From NCBI GenBank assembly GCA_964620485.1, contig CAZUGU010000008.1, forward strand, positions 124,001 through 188,000: DNA of 64,000 nt. The letters are read 5' to 3'. The DNA is from CAZTUH01 sp964620485 (GTDB lineage Bacteria; Pseudomonadota; Gammaproteobacteria; Burkholderiales; Burkholderiaceae_B). Of the stretch, positions 8,673-17,580 are shown one piece after another. Both the position numbers and the translations under genes were made by a program. The notes under the pieces were generated by a model. The model was given only the letters and a program-made list of their open reading frames with translations, searched no databases and had not been told where the DNA came from. The number at the start of each line of letters is the position of its first letter. The first letter of the stretch is position 1.

Positions 8673-10040
8673 TTATAAATTTAACTCAAACAAGCGTAAA
8701 ATGTCACTGAATAATGAAATACCTGTCAATATTATTAATATACTTAAACCTAAGTATTGACCTATTTTGATCCAACGATCCTGAATAGGACTACCTCTTA
8801 CAGCTTCAATAAAATAATATAGTATGTAACCGCCATCTAGCATAGGTATTGGCAGTATATTTATTATGCCAAGACTAATACTAATTAACGCAAGATAAGA
8901 AATATAACTTGAAAAACTGGTTTGTATTGTTTGTTTTGCATAAATACCGATTGATAGTGGTCCACTAAAATTATGCCAGGATATTTTTCCGCAAAACATT
9001 TTTTCTATCACTTGAAGTGAAAATAGTATGTTTTCTTTAGTTAACAGGATACCATGTTGTATACTTTTTAGAAAATTGTGACGTATAAATACAGATCTTG
9101 ATTTTTCAGAAAAATGCGCATCAATATATCTAAAATCTTCATCCATATTAATTTTATTGTACGGTACCAATATCGACAAGGGTAAATAACTATTATTTCG
9201 TTTTATAATTAATGAAAGTGATTGATTTGTATTTTCTTGGATTAACTGAACTAATTCTTTCATATTGGGATAACGTATCAAGTTTATACTAATAATTTCA
9301 TCACCATTTCGCAGACCAAAATTATTAGCAATACCTCCAATTTTGACAGATTGAATCATAAGCCGTTTTTTATTAAGTAAGCTCAAACCTATTTCTTGAA
9401 CAGGATCAACAATAGAAAAATCTATGATACGATTATTTAAGATGAAATGATATTCATTCTGTGAACCCAGATAAGTTTCTATTTTTAGGTCTAAATTCTT
9501 ATCATCGGAAACTATTAAATTTAATATTTTCCGCCTTGCATCTTCCCATGATTGAATAATGCTACCATTAATACTTTTTATCCGATCTCCTTCCTCTAAA
9601 CCAATTGAGTTCGCTATTGATCCTAAAAGTGGTTTAGAAAGAATTGCTTCAGGTTTTGAAGTTCCAACAATATTTAATATGCTATATAAAATAATCGATA
9701 GTATGAAATTAAATATAGGCCCAGCTGCTACAATAATAATTCTATGGATTGCGGGATACTGATTAAAGGATTTTTTTATTATAGAAGATTGTTTTGAATT
9801 TTCAATTGAGGAATATACTGACTCGCTATCTTGTAATTTTACATAACCACCAAATGGAATTGCTGAAATAATCCATTCAGTTTCATGACGATCTTTAAAT
9901 TTGATTAAAGAATTACCAAACCCAATAGAAAAACATAAGACAGAAACGCCGAACCAACGTGCGGCTAAATAATGTCCTAATTCATGAAAAAAAATTAAGA
10001 TACTTAATGTAAAAAAGAAAATTAATAGTGTAGAAAACAC
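8673..10040 (-). CDS. rseP: Site-2 intramembrane metalloprotease RseP
   Basis: RseP cuts membrane-bound substrates such as anti-sigma factors and leftover signal peptides within the inner membrane. The 455-residue protein has the zinc motif HELGH at residues 19-23 in the first membrane helix, two periplasmic PDZ-like regions (about 120-300, with GSIANSIGLEEGDRIKSING and GIANNFGLRNGDEIISIN), and the third zinc ligand in PIPMLDGGYILYY near residue 400, followed by a last membrane helix. All active-site elements are present. It lies between dxr and bamA in the classic block. Whether a sigma-E circuit remains cannot be judged from this window. Confidence 0.95.
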   Translation of the reverse strand: MFSTLLIFFFTLSILIFFHELGHYLAARWFGVSVLCFSIGFGNSLIKFKDRHETEWIISAIPFGGYVKLQDSESVYSSIENSKQSSIIKKSFNQYPAIHRIIIVAAGPIFNFILSIILYSILNIVGTSKPEAILSKPLLGSIANSIGLEEGDRIKSINGSIIQSWEDARRKILNLIVSDDKNLDLKIETYLGSQNEYHFILNNRIIDFSIVDPVQEIGLSLLNKKRLMIQSVKIGGIANNFGLRNGDEIISINLIRYPNMKELVQLIQENTNQSLSLIIKRNNSYLPLSILVPYNKINMDEDFRYIDAHFSEKSRSVFIRHNFLKSIQHGILLTKENILFSLQVIEKMFCGKISWHNFSGPLSIGIYAKQTIQTSFSSYISYLALISISLGIINILPIPMLDGGYILYYFIEAVRGSPIQDRWIKIGQYLGLSILIILTGISLFSDILRLFELNL

Positions 10041-10062
10041 TGATATTAACCTAATTTTGATG

Positions 10063-11271
10063 TTATATTTTATATATGTCTAAATTTTTAACAAAATGAC
10101 GCGTCCGTTGATCTAATTCCATAATTTCTTCTAAACTATTAAATATTGTTTCACATTGACGAGAATACCATTCTAAAGAAATCTCTATTACTCTATGAAT
10201 AGAAGTATAGCCTAATTTTCCTGATAAAAATGCTTCTACAGCGACTTCATTAGCTGCATTAAGCACGATACATGCTCCTTGCCCAGCACCTAATGCATTT
10301 AATGATAGAGAAAAACATGGAAATTTTGATGAATCGATTTCTAAAAAATCTAAATGACCTACATGAGATAAATTCAGTATATCTACCCCATTATTTTTTA
10401 TTCTATTAGGCAATCCCAGGGCATAGCTAATCGGTATTCGCATATCAGGTTGACTCAATTGAGCTAATATTGAATGATCTTCATATTCAACCATGGAATG
10501 CACAATACTTTGTGGATGAATAATAACCTTAATTCGGTTAATTGGCATAGAAAATAGCCAATATGCTTCAATGACCTCAAATCCTTTATTCAACATAGTA
10601 GAAGAATCAACTGAAATTTTTTTTCCCATTTTCCAATTAGGATGTGAACATGCTTGTTTAGGAGTAACATTTTTTAAATCATTTGAATGATATTTGAGAA
10701 ATGGTCCTCCGGAAGCAGTAAGTAACAAGTTTTTTACACCATTAGGTGGTGTTTTTTCTAATGAACCTATTTGGAAATTCTGAGGTAAACATTGCATAAT
10801 TGCATTATGTTCACTATCAATCGGCAATAATTTAGCTCCAGAATTTTGAATAGCTTGTATCAAAAGTTGCCCAGCTATCACCAAAGATTCTTTATTTGCT
10901 AATAATATACGCTTTCCTGCTTTAGCAGCTGCTAAAGCAGGTGCTAAACCTGCTATTCCAGGAATCGCAATCACAACTATATCACAGGAAGAATCTATAA
11001 TACTATCCACTAATTCTTGTTCTCCAATTCGGATTTCTGGAATGTTTTTATCCATTTTCTTCCAAGCTTTAATAAAATCTTTCTTTGCTAAAGAATTAGA
11101 TAGTAATACGATAGGTACACAAAAATTTGATGCTTGTTCTGCTAATCTATTCATCTGATTATATGCACTCAGACCAAGTATTTTTAGTTCTTTTGGATTC
11201 TTTTTGATTATATCTAATGTATTTCTTCCAATTGAACCAGTTGAACCAAGAACGAAAACATTTTTTATCAT
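10063..11271 (-). CDS. dxr: 1-deoxy-D-xylulose 5-phosphate reductoisomerase
   Basis: Dxr converts DXP to 2-C-methyl-D-erythritol 4-phosphate with NADPH, the second step of the MEP isoprenoid pathway. The 402-residue protein has the NADPH loop LGSTGSIGRNTLDII at its N-terminus, the metal and substrate residues in LLPIDSEHNAIMQCL, GGPFLKY and VDSSTMLNKGFEVIEA, and full family length. It starts two bases after the cdsA stop codon, suggesting translational coupling. Together with dxs and ispG elsewhere in this window it shows that the symbiont keeps the MEP route, which feeds the neighbouring uppS. Confidence 0.97.
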   Translation of the reverse strand: MIKNVFVLGSTGSIGRNTLDIIKKNPKELKILGLSAYNQMNRLAEQASNFCVPIVLLSNSLAKKDFIKAWKKMDKNIPEIRIGEQELVDSIIDSSCDIVVIAIPGIAGLAPALAAAKAGKRILLANKESLVIAGQLLIQAIQNSGAKLLPIDSEHNAIMQCLPQNFQIGSLEKTPPNGVKNLLLTASGGPFLKYHSNDLKNVTPKQACSHPNWKMGKKISVDSSTMLNKGFEVIEAYWLFSMPINRIKVIIHPQSIVHSMVEYEDHSILAQLSQPDMRIPISYALGLPNRIKNNGVDILNLSHVGHLDFLEIDSSKFPCFSLSLNALGAGQGACIVLNAANEVAVEAFLSGKLGYTSIHRVIEISLEWYSRQCETIFNSLEEIMELDQRTRHFVKNLDIYKI

Positions 11272-11273
11272 CT

Positions 11274-12125
11274 TTATATTTTTACTCCCGATAATAATAA
11301 AGCTATAGGAACTACCGAGAAAACAGCATCTGTACGATCATAAAATCCACCATGACCAGGTAATAATATGCCTGAATCTTTGCGGCCAGCTCTTCGTTTC
11401 AAGAGAGATCCAAATAAATCACCAATAATAGAAAATATACCTAATAAAATGGCAATAGGAACTATTAACCACGTAGACCAATATAGAGAAATTAAATAAG
11501 CAAAACTTTCATGATATATACTGCTAATTCCTATCCATAGTATGGAGGCTATCAAACTTGCTAAAGCACCTTCCACAGTCTTTCTATAACTAATTCTTGG
11601 AACTAATTGATATCTACCAAAATAACGGCCGAAGAAATATGCAGATGTATCAGTAAACCAAATTAAAATCAATAGAGACAATATAAAACAAGAGCCCATT
11701 TTTATATAACTAAGAATTAACATTGACCAAGTTGTTAAGCTTGCTAACAATGAAAAAGCTGCCCAGCTAAACATAGTCCAATTTGACACACAAAATCGAC
11801 TTAATAATATCGCTGGTATAACGCAAAATAACCAAACTAATGAAACAAACGGTGCAAAAATAGAAAAAATCCATATTTTTGCAATATTTCCACCAGATAG
11901 CCAATTGTTTGTTAACTTAAACATGATAATCAATAGAATGATTACAATAAAAAACAAAATTTTTTTTGAAAAAAAACTAGGTAAAGTCAAGCATGACCAT
12001 TCCCAAAATGACATTATTGTTATAAACATTGATACAGTAATAAACCATCTTGGATTATCTAAGTATAAGGAGCCTAATATCAAAGCTAATAATACTAATG
12101 CGGTAGAAATTCTTTGAATTATAAT
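11274..12125 (-). CDS. cdsA: Phosphatidate cytidylyltransferase CdsA, no ordinary start codon
   Basis: CdsA makes CDP-diacylglycerol from phosphatidate and CTP for phospholipid synthesis in the inner membrane. The C-terminal CDS signature is present: SIIGDLFGSLLKRRAGRKDSGILLPGHGG-like, ending about 25 residues before the stop, after several membrane helices. The first ATG/GTG/TTG candidate in frame is a TTG at 12083, inside the first membrane helix. Reading further upstream the frame stays open and gives IIQRISTALVLLALILGSLY, which matches the family N-terminus (MLKQRIITALVLL). A strong AAAGGAG lies at 12137-12131, just before ATT (12125), ATA (12122) and ATT (12119). I therefore place the start at ATT 12125 (284 residues, normal length), overlapping the uppS end by 7 bases; the exact codon is inferred. 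Confidence 0.85.
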   Translation of the reverse strand: MIIQRISTALVLLALILGSLYLDNPRWFITVSMFITIMSFWEWSCLTLPSFFSKKILFFIVIILLIIMFKLTNNWLSGGNIAKIWIFSIFAPFVSLVWLFCVIPAILLSRFCVSNWTMFSWAAFSLLASLTTWSMLILSYIKMGSCFILSLLILIWFTDTSAYFFGRYFGRYQLVPRISYRKTVEGALASLIASILWIGISSIYHESFAYLISLYWSTWLIVPIAILLGIFSIIGDLFGSLLKRRAGRKDSGILLPGHGGFYDRTDAVFSVVPIALLLSGVKI

Positions 12126-12907
12126 ATTATCTCCTTTAGGTAATCAGCACGTTTACCAAAAAGTTGTTCACTAGTTTGTCCGAAACGGCGTTCACGATTT
12201 TTATACCACTCAAAAGTCATTTCTAATTCTCTATTGCTAAAATCAGGCCAATAACTATCAGTGAAATAAAGTTCTGTATAGGTTAATTGCCACATTAAAA
12301 AATTTGAAATACGATGTTCTCCACCTGTTCGAATAAATAGATCTGGTTCAGGCGCCCAAGACATAGATAAATGATGTGATAAACTTTCTTCATTAATAAG
12401 TTGAGGGTTATTGATTAGATTTGGATCTTGAATTAATAATGCACGAACTGCCTGTATGATATCCCAACGACCACCATAATTAGCTGCAATTGTCAGGTGC
12501 ATCCGATTATTATGAGCTGTACGTGCCTGTGCATCTAAAATTAAATCTTGTAAATTATTTTCAAAGACTGATAAATCTCCTATTATATGTAAACGAATTC
12601 CTTGTGCTTTTAATCTGTCGACCTCACGTTCCAATGCTTGACAAAATAAGCACATTAAAACTGAAACTTCATTAGGTGGTCTACGCCAATTTTCGGAACT
12701 AAATGCAAATAAGGTAAGATATCTAACTCCTAATTTACCACAGTTTTCAGCAATTCGACATGCAGCTTGTATGCCTTCTATATGCCCAGATGTACGAGGT
12801 AAAAAACGCCTAGCAGCCCATCTTCCGTTTCCATCCATCACAATGGCAACATGTTGTGGTATTTTGCTTATATTAGGAGAACTTGTTTTGATTAAGCTAA
12901 CTGTCAT
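12119..12907 (-). CDS. uppS: Undecaprenyl diphosphate synthase (isoprenyl transferase)
   Basis: UppS builds C55 undecaprenyl diphosphate from farnesyl diphosphate and eight IPP units, the lipid carrier for peptidoglycan. The 262-residue protein has VAIVMDGNGRWAARR (catalytic Asp about residue 25), TLFAFSSENWRRP and FIRTGGEHRISNFLMWQLTY, the complete cis-prenyltransferase signature. It sits between frr and cdsA, the standard place. With lipid A and O-antigen genes decayed nearby, its main remaining use should be cell-wall precursor transport, which is inference. Confidence 0.97.
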   Translation of the reverse strand: MTVSLIKTSSPNISKIPQHVAIVMDGNGRWAARRFLPRTSGHIEGIQAACRIAENCGKLGVRYLTLFAFSSENWRRPPNEVSVLMCLFCQALEREVDRLKAQGIRLHIIGDLSVFENNLQDLILDAQARTAHNNRMHLTIAANYGGRWDIIQAVRALLIQDPNLINNPQLINEESLSHHLSMSWAPEPDLFIRTGGEHRISNFLMWQLTYTELYFTDSYWPDFSNRELEMTFEWYKNRERRFGQTSEQLFGKRADYLKEIIL

Positions 12908-12948
12908 TGAAATTTTGAAATATAAAAGTACGATTTAAAAGAGTACGG

Positions 12949-13512
12949 TTATATATTCATGATTTCAATTTCTTTCTGATTAATCATTTGATTAATATTA
13001 ATTATTTTACAATCTGTAAGCTTTTGTATTCTATTTTGAGTACGTCGCTCATCATCTTCTGAAATAGATTTTTTCCTAACTAATTCTTTTAAAGATTCAT
13101 TAGCTTCACGCCGAAGATTACGAATAATTATTTTAATATCTTCTCCTTCATTTCTAATGTGCTTCTTTAAAGCATGACGACGTTCTTCAGTTAAGATAGG
13201 TGCTGGAATTCGAATAATATTACCAATAGATATAGGATTTAATCCTAATCCAGATTCACGTATGGATTTTTCTATAGGAAGAAGCATTTGCTTTTCATAT
13301 GGTTGAATGGTTATTGTATTTTCAATTAAGCCAATATTGGCAATTTTTTTAATTAAAATGGATGATCCATAATAACTAATTTTTATATGATCAAAGATAC
13401 TTGTATCAGTACGATTTGTACGAATTTTAGTTAAAGCTATTTTAAAAGTATTTATCGATTTGATCATCTTAATATCAATTGAATTATAAACTTCAGCTAA
13501 GACATCTGTCAT
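12949..13512 (-). CDS. frr: Ribosome recycling factor
   Basis: RRF, with EF-G, splits post-termination ribosomes. The protein carries the family core: LTKIRTNRTDTSIFDHI, YYGS, IQPYEKQM, GLGLNPISIGNIIRIPAP and LTEERRHALKKHIRNEGEDIKI, ending in QKEIEIMNI. I chose the ATG at 13512 rather than the one at 13527: a GGGAG lies 8 bases before 13512, the resulting length (187 residues) is the family norm, and the upstream five residues have no family counterpart. The order pyrH-frr-uppS is conserved. Confidence 0.95.
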   Translation of the reverse strand: MTDVLAEVYNSIDIKMIKSINTFKIALTKIRTNRTDTSIFDHIKISYYGSSILIKKIANIGLIENTITIQPYEKQMLLPIEKSIRESGLGLNPISIGNIIRIPAPILTEERRHALKKHIRNEGEDIKIIIRNLRREANESLKELVRKKSISEDDERRTQNRIQKLTDCKIININQMINQKEIEIMNI

Positions 13513-13542
13513 AAAAATATCTCCCATTATGGATTCATAATT

Positions 13543-14259
13543 TTAGAAATGTACTAGCGTACCTTCATCTTCGCCATTGATTACACGTTTTAATGAACCA
13601 AATTTATGGATTGAAAAAACTTTAATTGGTAATTTTTGATCACGACACAAAGCGAATGCAGTAGAATCCATAATTTTAAGGCGACGCATGATTACTTCAT
13701 CAAAACTAATGTGTGAGTATCGCGTTGTTTTAAAATTTTGATTAGGATCTGAACTGTAAATCCCATCTACTTTGGTAGCTTTTAATATAATTTCTGCACC
13801 CATTTCTGCACCACGCAACGCAGCAGCAGTATCAGTAGTAAAAAACGGATTCCCAGTTCCACCAGCAAAAATAACTAATTTACCCTCTTCAAGATAATGC
13901 AATGTTTTTGGTCGAATATATGGCTCTACAACTTGATCAATATTTAATGCAGATTGGATACGAGTATCAATACCCTTATGTTTTAAGGCATCTTGCAATG
14001 CTAAAGAATTCATGATAGTTGCCATCATCCCCATATAATCAGCTGTTGCGCGCTCCATACCTTGAGCGCCTGGTGCAACACCACGAAAAATGTTTCCCCC
14101 ACCGATAACAATAGCAAGTTTAATTTCTAATGCAATAATTTCTGCTATTTCATCAACAATACGAATAATAGTTGATCGGTTAATACCATATGAATTCTCA
14201 CCCATTAATGCTTCACCAGAAAGTTTTAATAAAATTCTCTTATATGGTCTGATATTCAT
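13543..14259 (-). CDS. pyrH: UMP kinase
   Basis: PyrH phosphorylates UMP to UDP with ATP in pyrimidine nucleotide synthesis. The 238-residue amino-acid-kinase-fold protein has ILLKLSGEALMG, VIGGGNIFRG, GMERATADYMGMMATIMNSLALQD and the nucleotide region FAGGTGNPFFTTDTAAALR; all are diagnostic. It lies in the order tsf-pyrH-frr. Conservation is far higher than in neighbouring drifting proteins. Confidence 0.98.
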   Translation of the reverse strand: MNIRPYKRILLKLSGEALMGENSYGINRSTIIRIVDEIAEIIALEIKLAIVIGGGNIFRGVAPGAQGMERATADYMGMMATIMNSLALQDALKHKGIDTRIQSALNIDQVVEPYIRPKTLHYLEEGKLVIFAGGTGNPFFTTDTAAALRGAEMGAEIILKATKVDGIYSSDPNQNFKTTRYSHISFDEVIMRRLKIMDSTAFALCRDQKLPIKVFSIHKFGSLKRVINGEDEGTLVHF

Positions 14260-14393
14260 AGAAAATAAATCAAAATTTTTTAGAAAAAGATTTTTATCAA
14301 ATAACTATCAACAAATTCATGATCTGTAGTTATAGTTATATTTATAAGTATTAGTTTTTATATTAGCTTTTAATAAAAATAAAAGTGTCAGAA

Positions 14394-15242
14394 TTAATAT
14401 TCTTTTTTCTCAAGATTTTCTCCTAAAATGTACAAGATAAAATTATTAAGTGAAGCACAATTATCTTGTAATACTTGTTTAACGGTTTTTTGATCATTTT
14501 TAATGAATGGTTGTGGCATTAATGTTACTTCTTTTAAAAATTTTTGAATTGAACCATCTATTATTTTATCTATTTTATCATTATATTTGTCAGTATTCTT
14601 AATCGAATTTATTGCTTTTTGTTTTGCAACCGAACGTTCAAAATCAATGTAATTATTGCTAACAGAGTCTGAATCCAAAAATTTTGGTTTATATGCAGCA
14701 ATGTGCATTGATAAATCTTTAGCTAATTCTTTATTACCATCTAAATCAACTAATACACCAATTTTTCCATTATGAATATATCCGTTTAGAAAATTCTTAG
14801 CATTTAGCAGTTCAAAGCGACGAATAGAAATATTCTCTCCAAATTTTCCAATTAACTTTGTTCGAACATCATTTACAGAAAATCTATCATAGTTCAATTG
14901 AGATAGTTCAGATAAATTGACTGGTCTTTTTGTATTAATTAAAATAGTCAATTTCTCTACAAATTCAATAAATTCATTATTCTTTGCAACGAAATCTGTT
15001 TCACAATTTACTTCAACTATTGCACCTTTTTTGAAATCAGACGAAATAACTAAATTTACTATACCTTCTGATGTCAATTTGGTTGAAGATCTGCTAATTT
15101 TTTTACCAAGTTTGATACGCAAGAATTTTTCGGCTTGAATTAAATCTCCATTTGATTCAACTAATGCGTTCTTACATTCCATCATTGGTGCACCAGTTTT
15201 TTCTCGAAGAGTCTTAACAAGGAAAGCGGAAATTTCAACCAT
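14394..15242 (-). CDS. tsf: Elongation factor Ts
   Basis: EF-Ts recycles EF-Tu by nucleotide exchange. The 282-residue protein begins with the UBA-like region (VKTLREKTGAPMMECKNALVESNGDLIQAEKFLR), then the TDFVAKN motif (residues about 82-88) that contacts EF-Tu, and the dimerisation core. The C-terminal half is poorly conserved and lysine/asparagine-rich, consistent with AT drift. It follows rpsB at 210 bases and precedes pyrH. Confidence 0.97.
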   Translation of the reverse strand: MVEISAFLVKTLREKTGAPMMECKNALVESNGDLIQAEKFLRIKLGKKISRSSTKLTSEGIVNLVISSDFKKGAIVEVNCETDFVAKNNEFIEFVEKLTILINTKRPVNLSELSQLNYDRFSVNDVRTKLIGKFGENISIRRFELLNAKNFLNGYIHNGKIGVLVDLDGNKELAKDLSMHIAAYKPKFLDSDSVSNNYIDFERSVAKQKAINSIKNTDKYNDKIDKIIDGSIQKFLKEVTLMPQPFIKNDQKTVKQVLQDNCASLNNFILYILGENLEKKEY

Positions 15243-15451
15243 ATATAATATGCTCCATTTTTAGTGCAAATATGTTGTAATAAGTTTTAATCTATCAATA
15301 ATATCAAGCTGTAATTTTTACTATCTTATAAGAATTAATCTTAATCTATTTAAAATACTAAATATGAAAATTCTCCTATATTAATTTTAATTCGCATATA
15401 CTTTTGCTATTTGTTAATTTCTAATTATTTCAAAAGGAAGATAAAAAAATT

Positions 15452-16213
15452 TTACTCTATGATTTTAGGATCTATAGATAATTCCGAAATATTGTCTGTG
15501 TGTGATTCCGAAACATTATCTGTGCCATCATATAAATTTTGTTTTCTGCCATCTAAGATGGCATCTGCAATCCCCTTTGTATATAAAGATATTGCTTTCG
15601 AAGAGTCATCATTTCCGGGAATAACATAAGAAATTCCTTCTGGTGAATGATTTGTATCGACTACAGCTACAACTGGAATACCTAAAGAACGAGCCTCAGC
15701 AACAGCTATCTTATGATAGCCAACATCAATCACAAATAATACATCAGGTAAATTGTTCATTTCTTTAATTCCACCTATGGACCTATTCAATTTATCTAAT
15801 TCTCTCTGAAATACAAGACCTTCTTTTTTAATCATTCGTTCTGTACTACCATTCTTAACTGATATTTCCATATCTTTTAAGCGTTTAATCGATGCTTTGA
15901 CTGTTTTAAAATTAGTTAGCATTCCACCAAGCCAACGAAAGTCGACATATGGCATATCACAACGCAATGCTTCTGTTGCAATAGATGCGCGCGCTGCACG
16001 TTTTGTACCAACAAATAAAATAGTACCACCGCGAGTAACTATTTTTTTTATAAATTTAGTAACTTCTAAATATTTCTCGACAGTTTTTTCTAAATTAATT
16101 ATATGGATTTTATTATGACGACTAAAAATATAAGGAGCCATCTTAGGGTTCCAATAACGCGTTTGATGACCAAAATGAGCGCCTGCATCCAACATTTCAC
16201 GCATAAGAGACAT
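15452..16213 (-). CDS. rpsB: 30S ribosomal protein S2
   Basis: The protein carries MREMLDAGAHFGHQTRYWNPKM, the S2 N-terminus, and FLWLGGMLTN-, LPDVLFVIDVGYHKIAV- and GIPVVAVVDTNHSPEGISYVIPGNDDS-type blocks. I take ATG 16213 as the start: GGAGG lies 6-10 bases before it, whereas the longer frame begins with TTG at 16225 overlapping that ribosome binding site. The last 30 residues (after about 225) are Ser/Asp-rich with a short imperfect repeat (DNVSESH / DNISELS) and look like an unconstrained tail. Confidence 0.97.
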   Translation of the reverse strand: MSLMREMLDAGAHFGHQTRYWNPKMAPYIFSRHNKIHIINLEKTVEKYLEVTKFIKKIVTRGGTILFVGTKRAARASIATEALRCDMPYVDFRWLGGMLTNFKTVKASIKRLKDMEISVKNGSTERMIKKEGLVFQRELDKLNRSIGGIKEMNNLPDVLFVIDVGYHKIAVAEARSLGIPVVAVVDTNHSPEGISYVIPGNDDSSKAISLYTKGIADAILDGRKQNLYDGTDNVSESHTDNISELSIDPKIIE

Positions 16214-16287
16214 AAAGTCCTCCAAGTTTAATTTCTTAAGATTAAGAAAGATATAAAATATCTGACATGATTAATTTCTTATAAAAT

Positions 16288-16315
16288 ATTATATTTTCGA
16301 AATAAATTTGGTCAT
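16288..16315 (-). promoter_or_regulatory. Probable rpsB-tsf promoter
   Basis: On the - strand ATGACC (16315-16310, four of six matches to TTGACA), a 16-base spacer and a perfect TATAAT (16293-16288). Transcription would begin near 16281, about 70 bases before rpsB. A 16-bp hairpin lies just upstream. Confidence 0.5.
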
Positions 16316-16316
16316 T

Positions 16317-16351
16317 ATAACTATTGCTCATGTTTCATGAGCAATAGTTAT
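16317..16351. repeat. Hairpin between rpsB and map
   Basis: A perfect 16-bp stem (ATAACTATTGCTCATG, 16317-16332, complement at 16336-16351) with loop TTT. It lies between two divergent genes, so it cannot be a simple terminator for either; it directly abuts the proposed rpsB -35 element and could be an operator-like site, or the end of a transcript from elsewhere. The rest of the 16226-16656 intergenic DNA shows nothing else recognisable. Confidence 0.8.
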
Positions 16352-16598
16352 ATACATAAATGAATTAAGATAAAGGTATTTTTATCTATAAACGTATAAT
16401 GATATTAGAATAAGTTCTATTAATATTGATTAATAAGACAGAAATTCAATATAATTTGAATACTTTATCCAAAGTATAGTAGCATAAGACTAGTTATTTT
16501 CATGTTTTACTATTATTAATTCTTGTTAGAAATATATGAATATGAATCATACTAAATCGCTTTGTATCCAGCAAATAATAATTTGCATAATTAATTAT

Positions 16599-16634
16599 AA
16601 GGAGATTCTAATAATGCCTCCATTCTATGAATAG
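16599..16634 (+). promoter_or_regulatory. Strong RBS with six-codon leader ORF before map
   Basis: AAGGAG at 16599-16604 is ideally spaced (9 bases) for an ATG at 16614 that encodes only MPPFYE before TAG at 16632. This overlaps an ATG at 16627 in the map frame and lies 50 bases before the ATG (16657) that best fits Map homologues. The 12-mer ATTATTAGAAAT occurs twice close by (around 16638 and 16662), suggesting a small duplication pushed the gene away from its RBS. Confidence 0.45.
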
Positions 16635-16656
16635 AGTATTATTAGAAATTGGGTTT

Positions 16657-17448
16657 ATGAGCATTATTAGAAATCAATCTGACTTAAACAAGATGCGCTC
16701 CGCTTGTGAAAGCGCGGCAAAAATTCTCGATTTTATAACACCTTATGTTAAGGCTGGTATTTCCACTAAAGAATTGGATGATCTTTGTTTTAAATATTTA
16801 ACTGATATATTAAAAGTTCAGTCAGGTACAATAGGTTATGCTCCACCAGGCTATCCTCCATTTCCGAGTGCTATTTGTACATCAGTAAATCATCAAGTAT
16901 GTCATGGTATACCTAATGGTAAGATTTTAAAGAATGGCGATTCTTTAAATATTGACGTTACTATAGTTAAGGATGGTTGGTTTGGTGATACCAGTAGAAT
17001 GTTTTTAATTGGTAAACAGACCATTTTATCTAATCGATTAAGTAAAATTGCTTATGAATGTATGTGGAAGGGTATACGAAAGGTACGTCATGGTGCAAAA
17101 CTAGGAGATATAGGTCATGCAATTCAGATTCATGCAGAATCTGCTGGATTTTCAGTAGTTCGGGAATTTTGTGGTCATGGAATAGGTCAAAATTTTCATG
17201 AAGAACCACAGATTCTGCATTATGGTAATCCAGGAACTGGTATAAAATTACATGCTGGTATGTTATTCACAATAGAACCTATGATCAATGCAGGTCGCAA
17301 AGAAACCCGGCAGCTTCCAGATGGATGGACAGTCATTACGCATGATCATAGTCTTTCTGCGCAATGGGAACATACAATTTATGTTACTGAAGATGGTTGC
17401 GAAGTATTAACACAATCTCCAGGCTCTCCTGTTCCTCCGGAATTTTAA
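16657..17448 (+). CDS. map: Type I methionine aminopeptidase
   Basis: Map removes the initiator methionine from new proteins. The metal-binding residues are all present: DVTIVKDGWFGDTSRMF (two Asp), FCGHGIGQNFHEEP (His), FTIEPMI (Glu) and SAQWEHTIYVTEDG (Glu). From the ATG at 16657 the protein (263 residues) reads MSIIRNQSDLNKMRSACESA, the expected N-terminus of beta-proteobacterial Map; the ATG at 16627 would add ten residues without family support. The divergent rpsB neighbour is conserved in relatives. Confidence 0.95.
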   Translation: MSIIRNQSDLNKMRSACESAAKILDFITPYVKAGISTKELDDLCFKYLTDILKVQSGTIGYAPPGYPPFPSAICTSVNHQVCHGIPNGKILKNGDSLNIDVTIVKDGWFGDTSRMFLIGKQTILSNRLSKIAYECMWKGIRKVRHGAKLGDIGHAIQIHAESAGFSVVREFCGHGIGQNFHEEPQILHYGNPGTGIKLHAGMLFTIEPMINAGRKETRQLPDGWTVITHDHSLSAQWEHTIYVTEDGCEVLTQSPGSPVPPEF

Positions 17449-17580
17449 TATAAATAATTCCTATCTGATTTTATATGTTTATTTTTGCTCTTATGTTTCT
17501 TAAAATCCTATATTTCATGTATCACCTAAGTTCTAGATCCTGAATTAAGTATTATCTATATATTAGAAAATTGTAATGTT

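Noticed and set aside
10920..10937. 18-bp palindrome in dxr (CTTTAGCAGCTGCTAAAG)
   Set aside because: It arises from neighbouring Ala/Lys codons in a conserved Ala-rich segment, so chance through codon content is sufficient.
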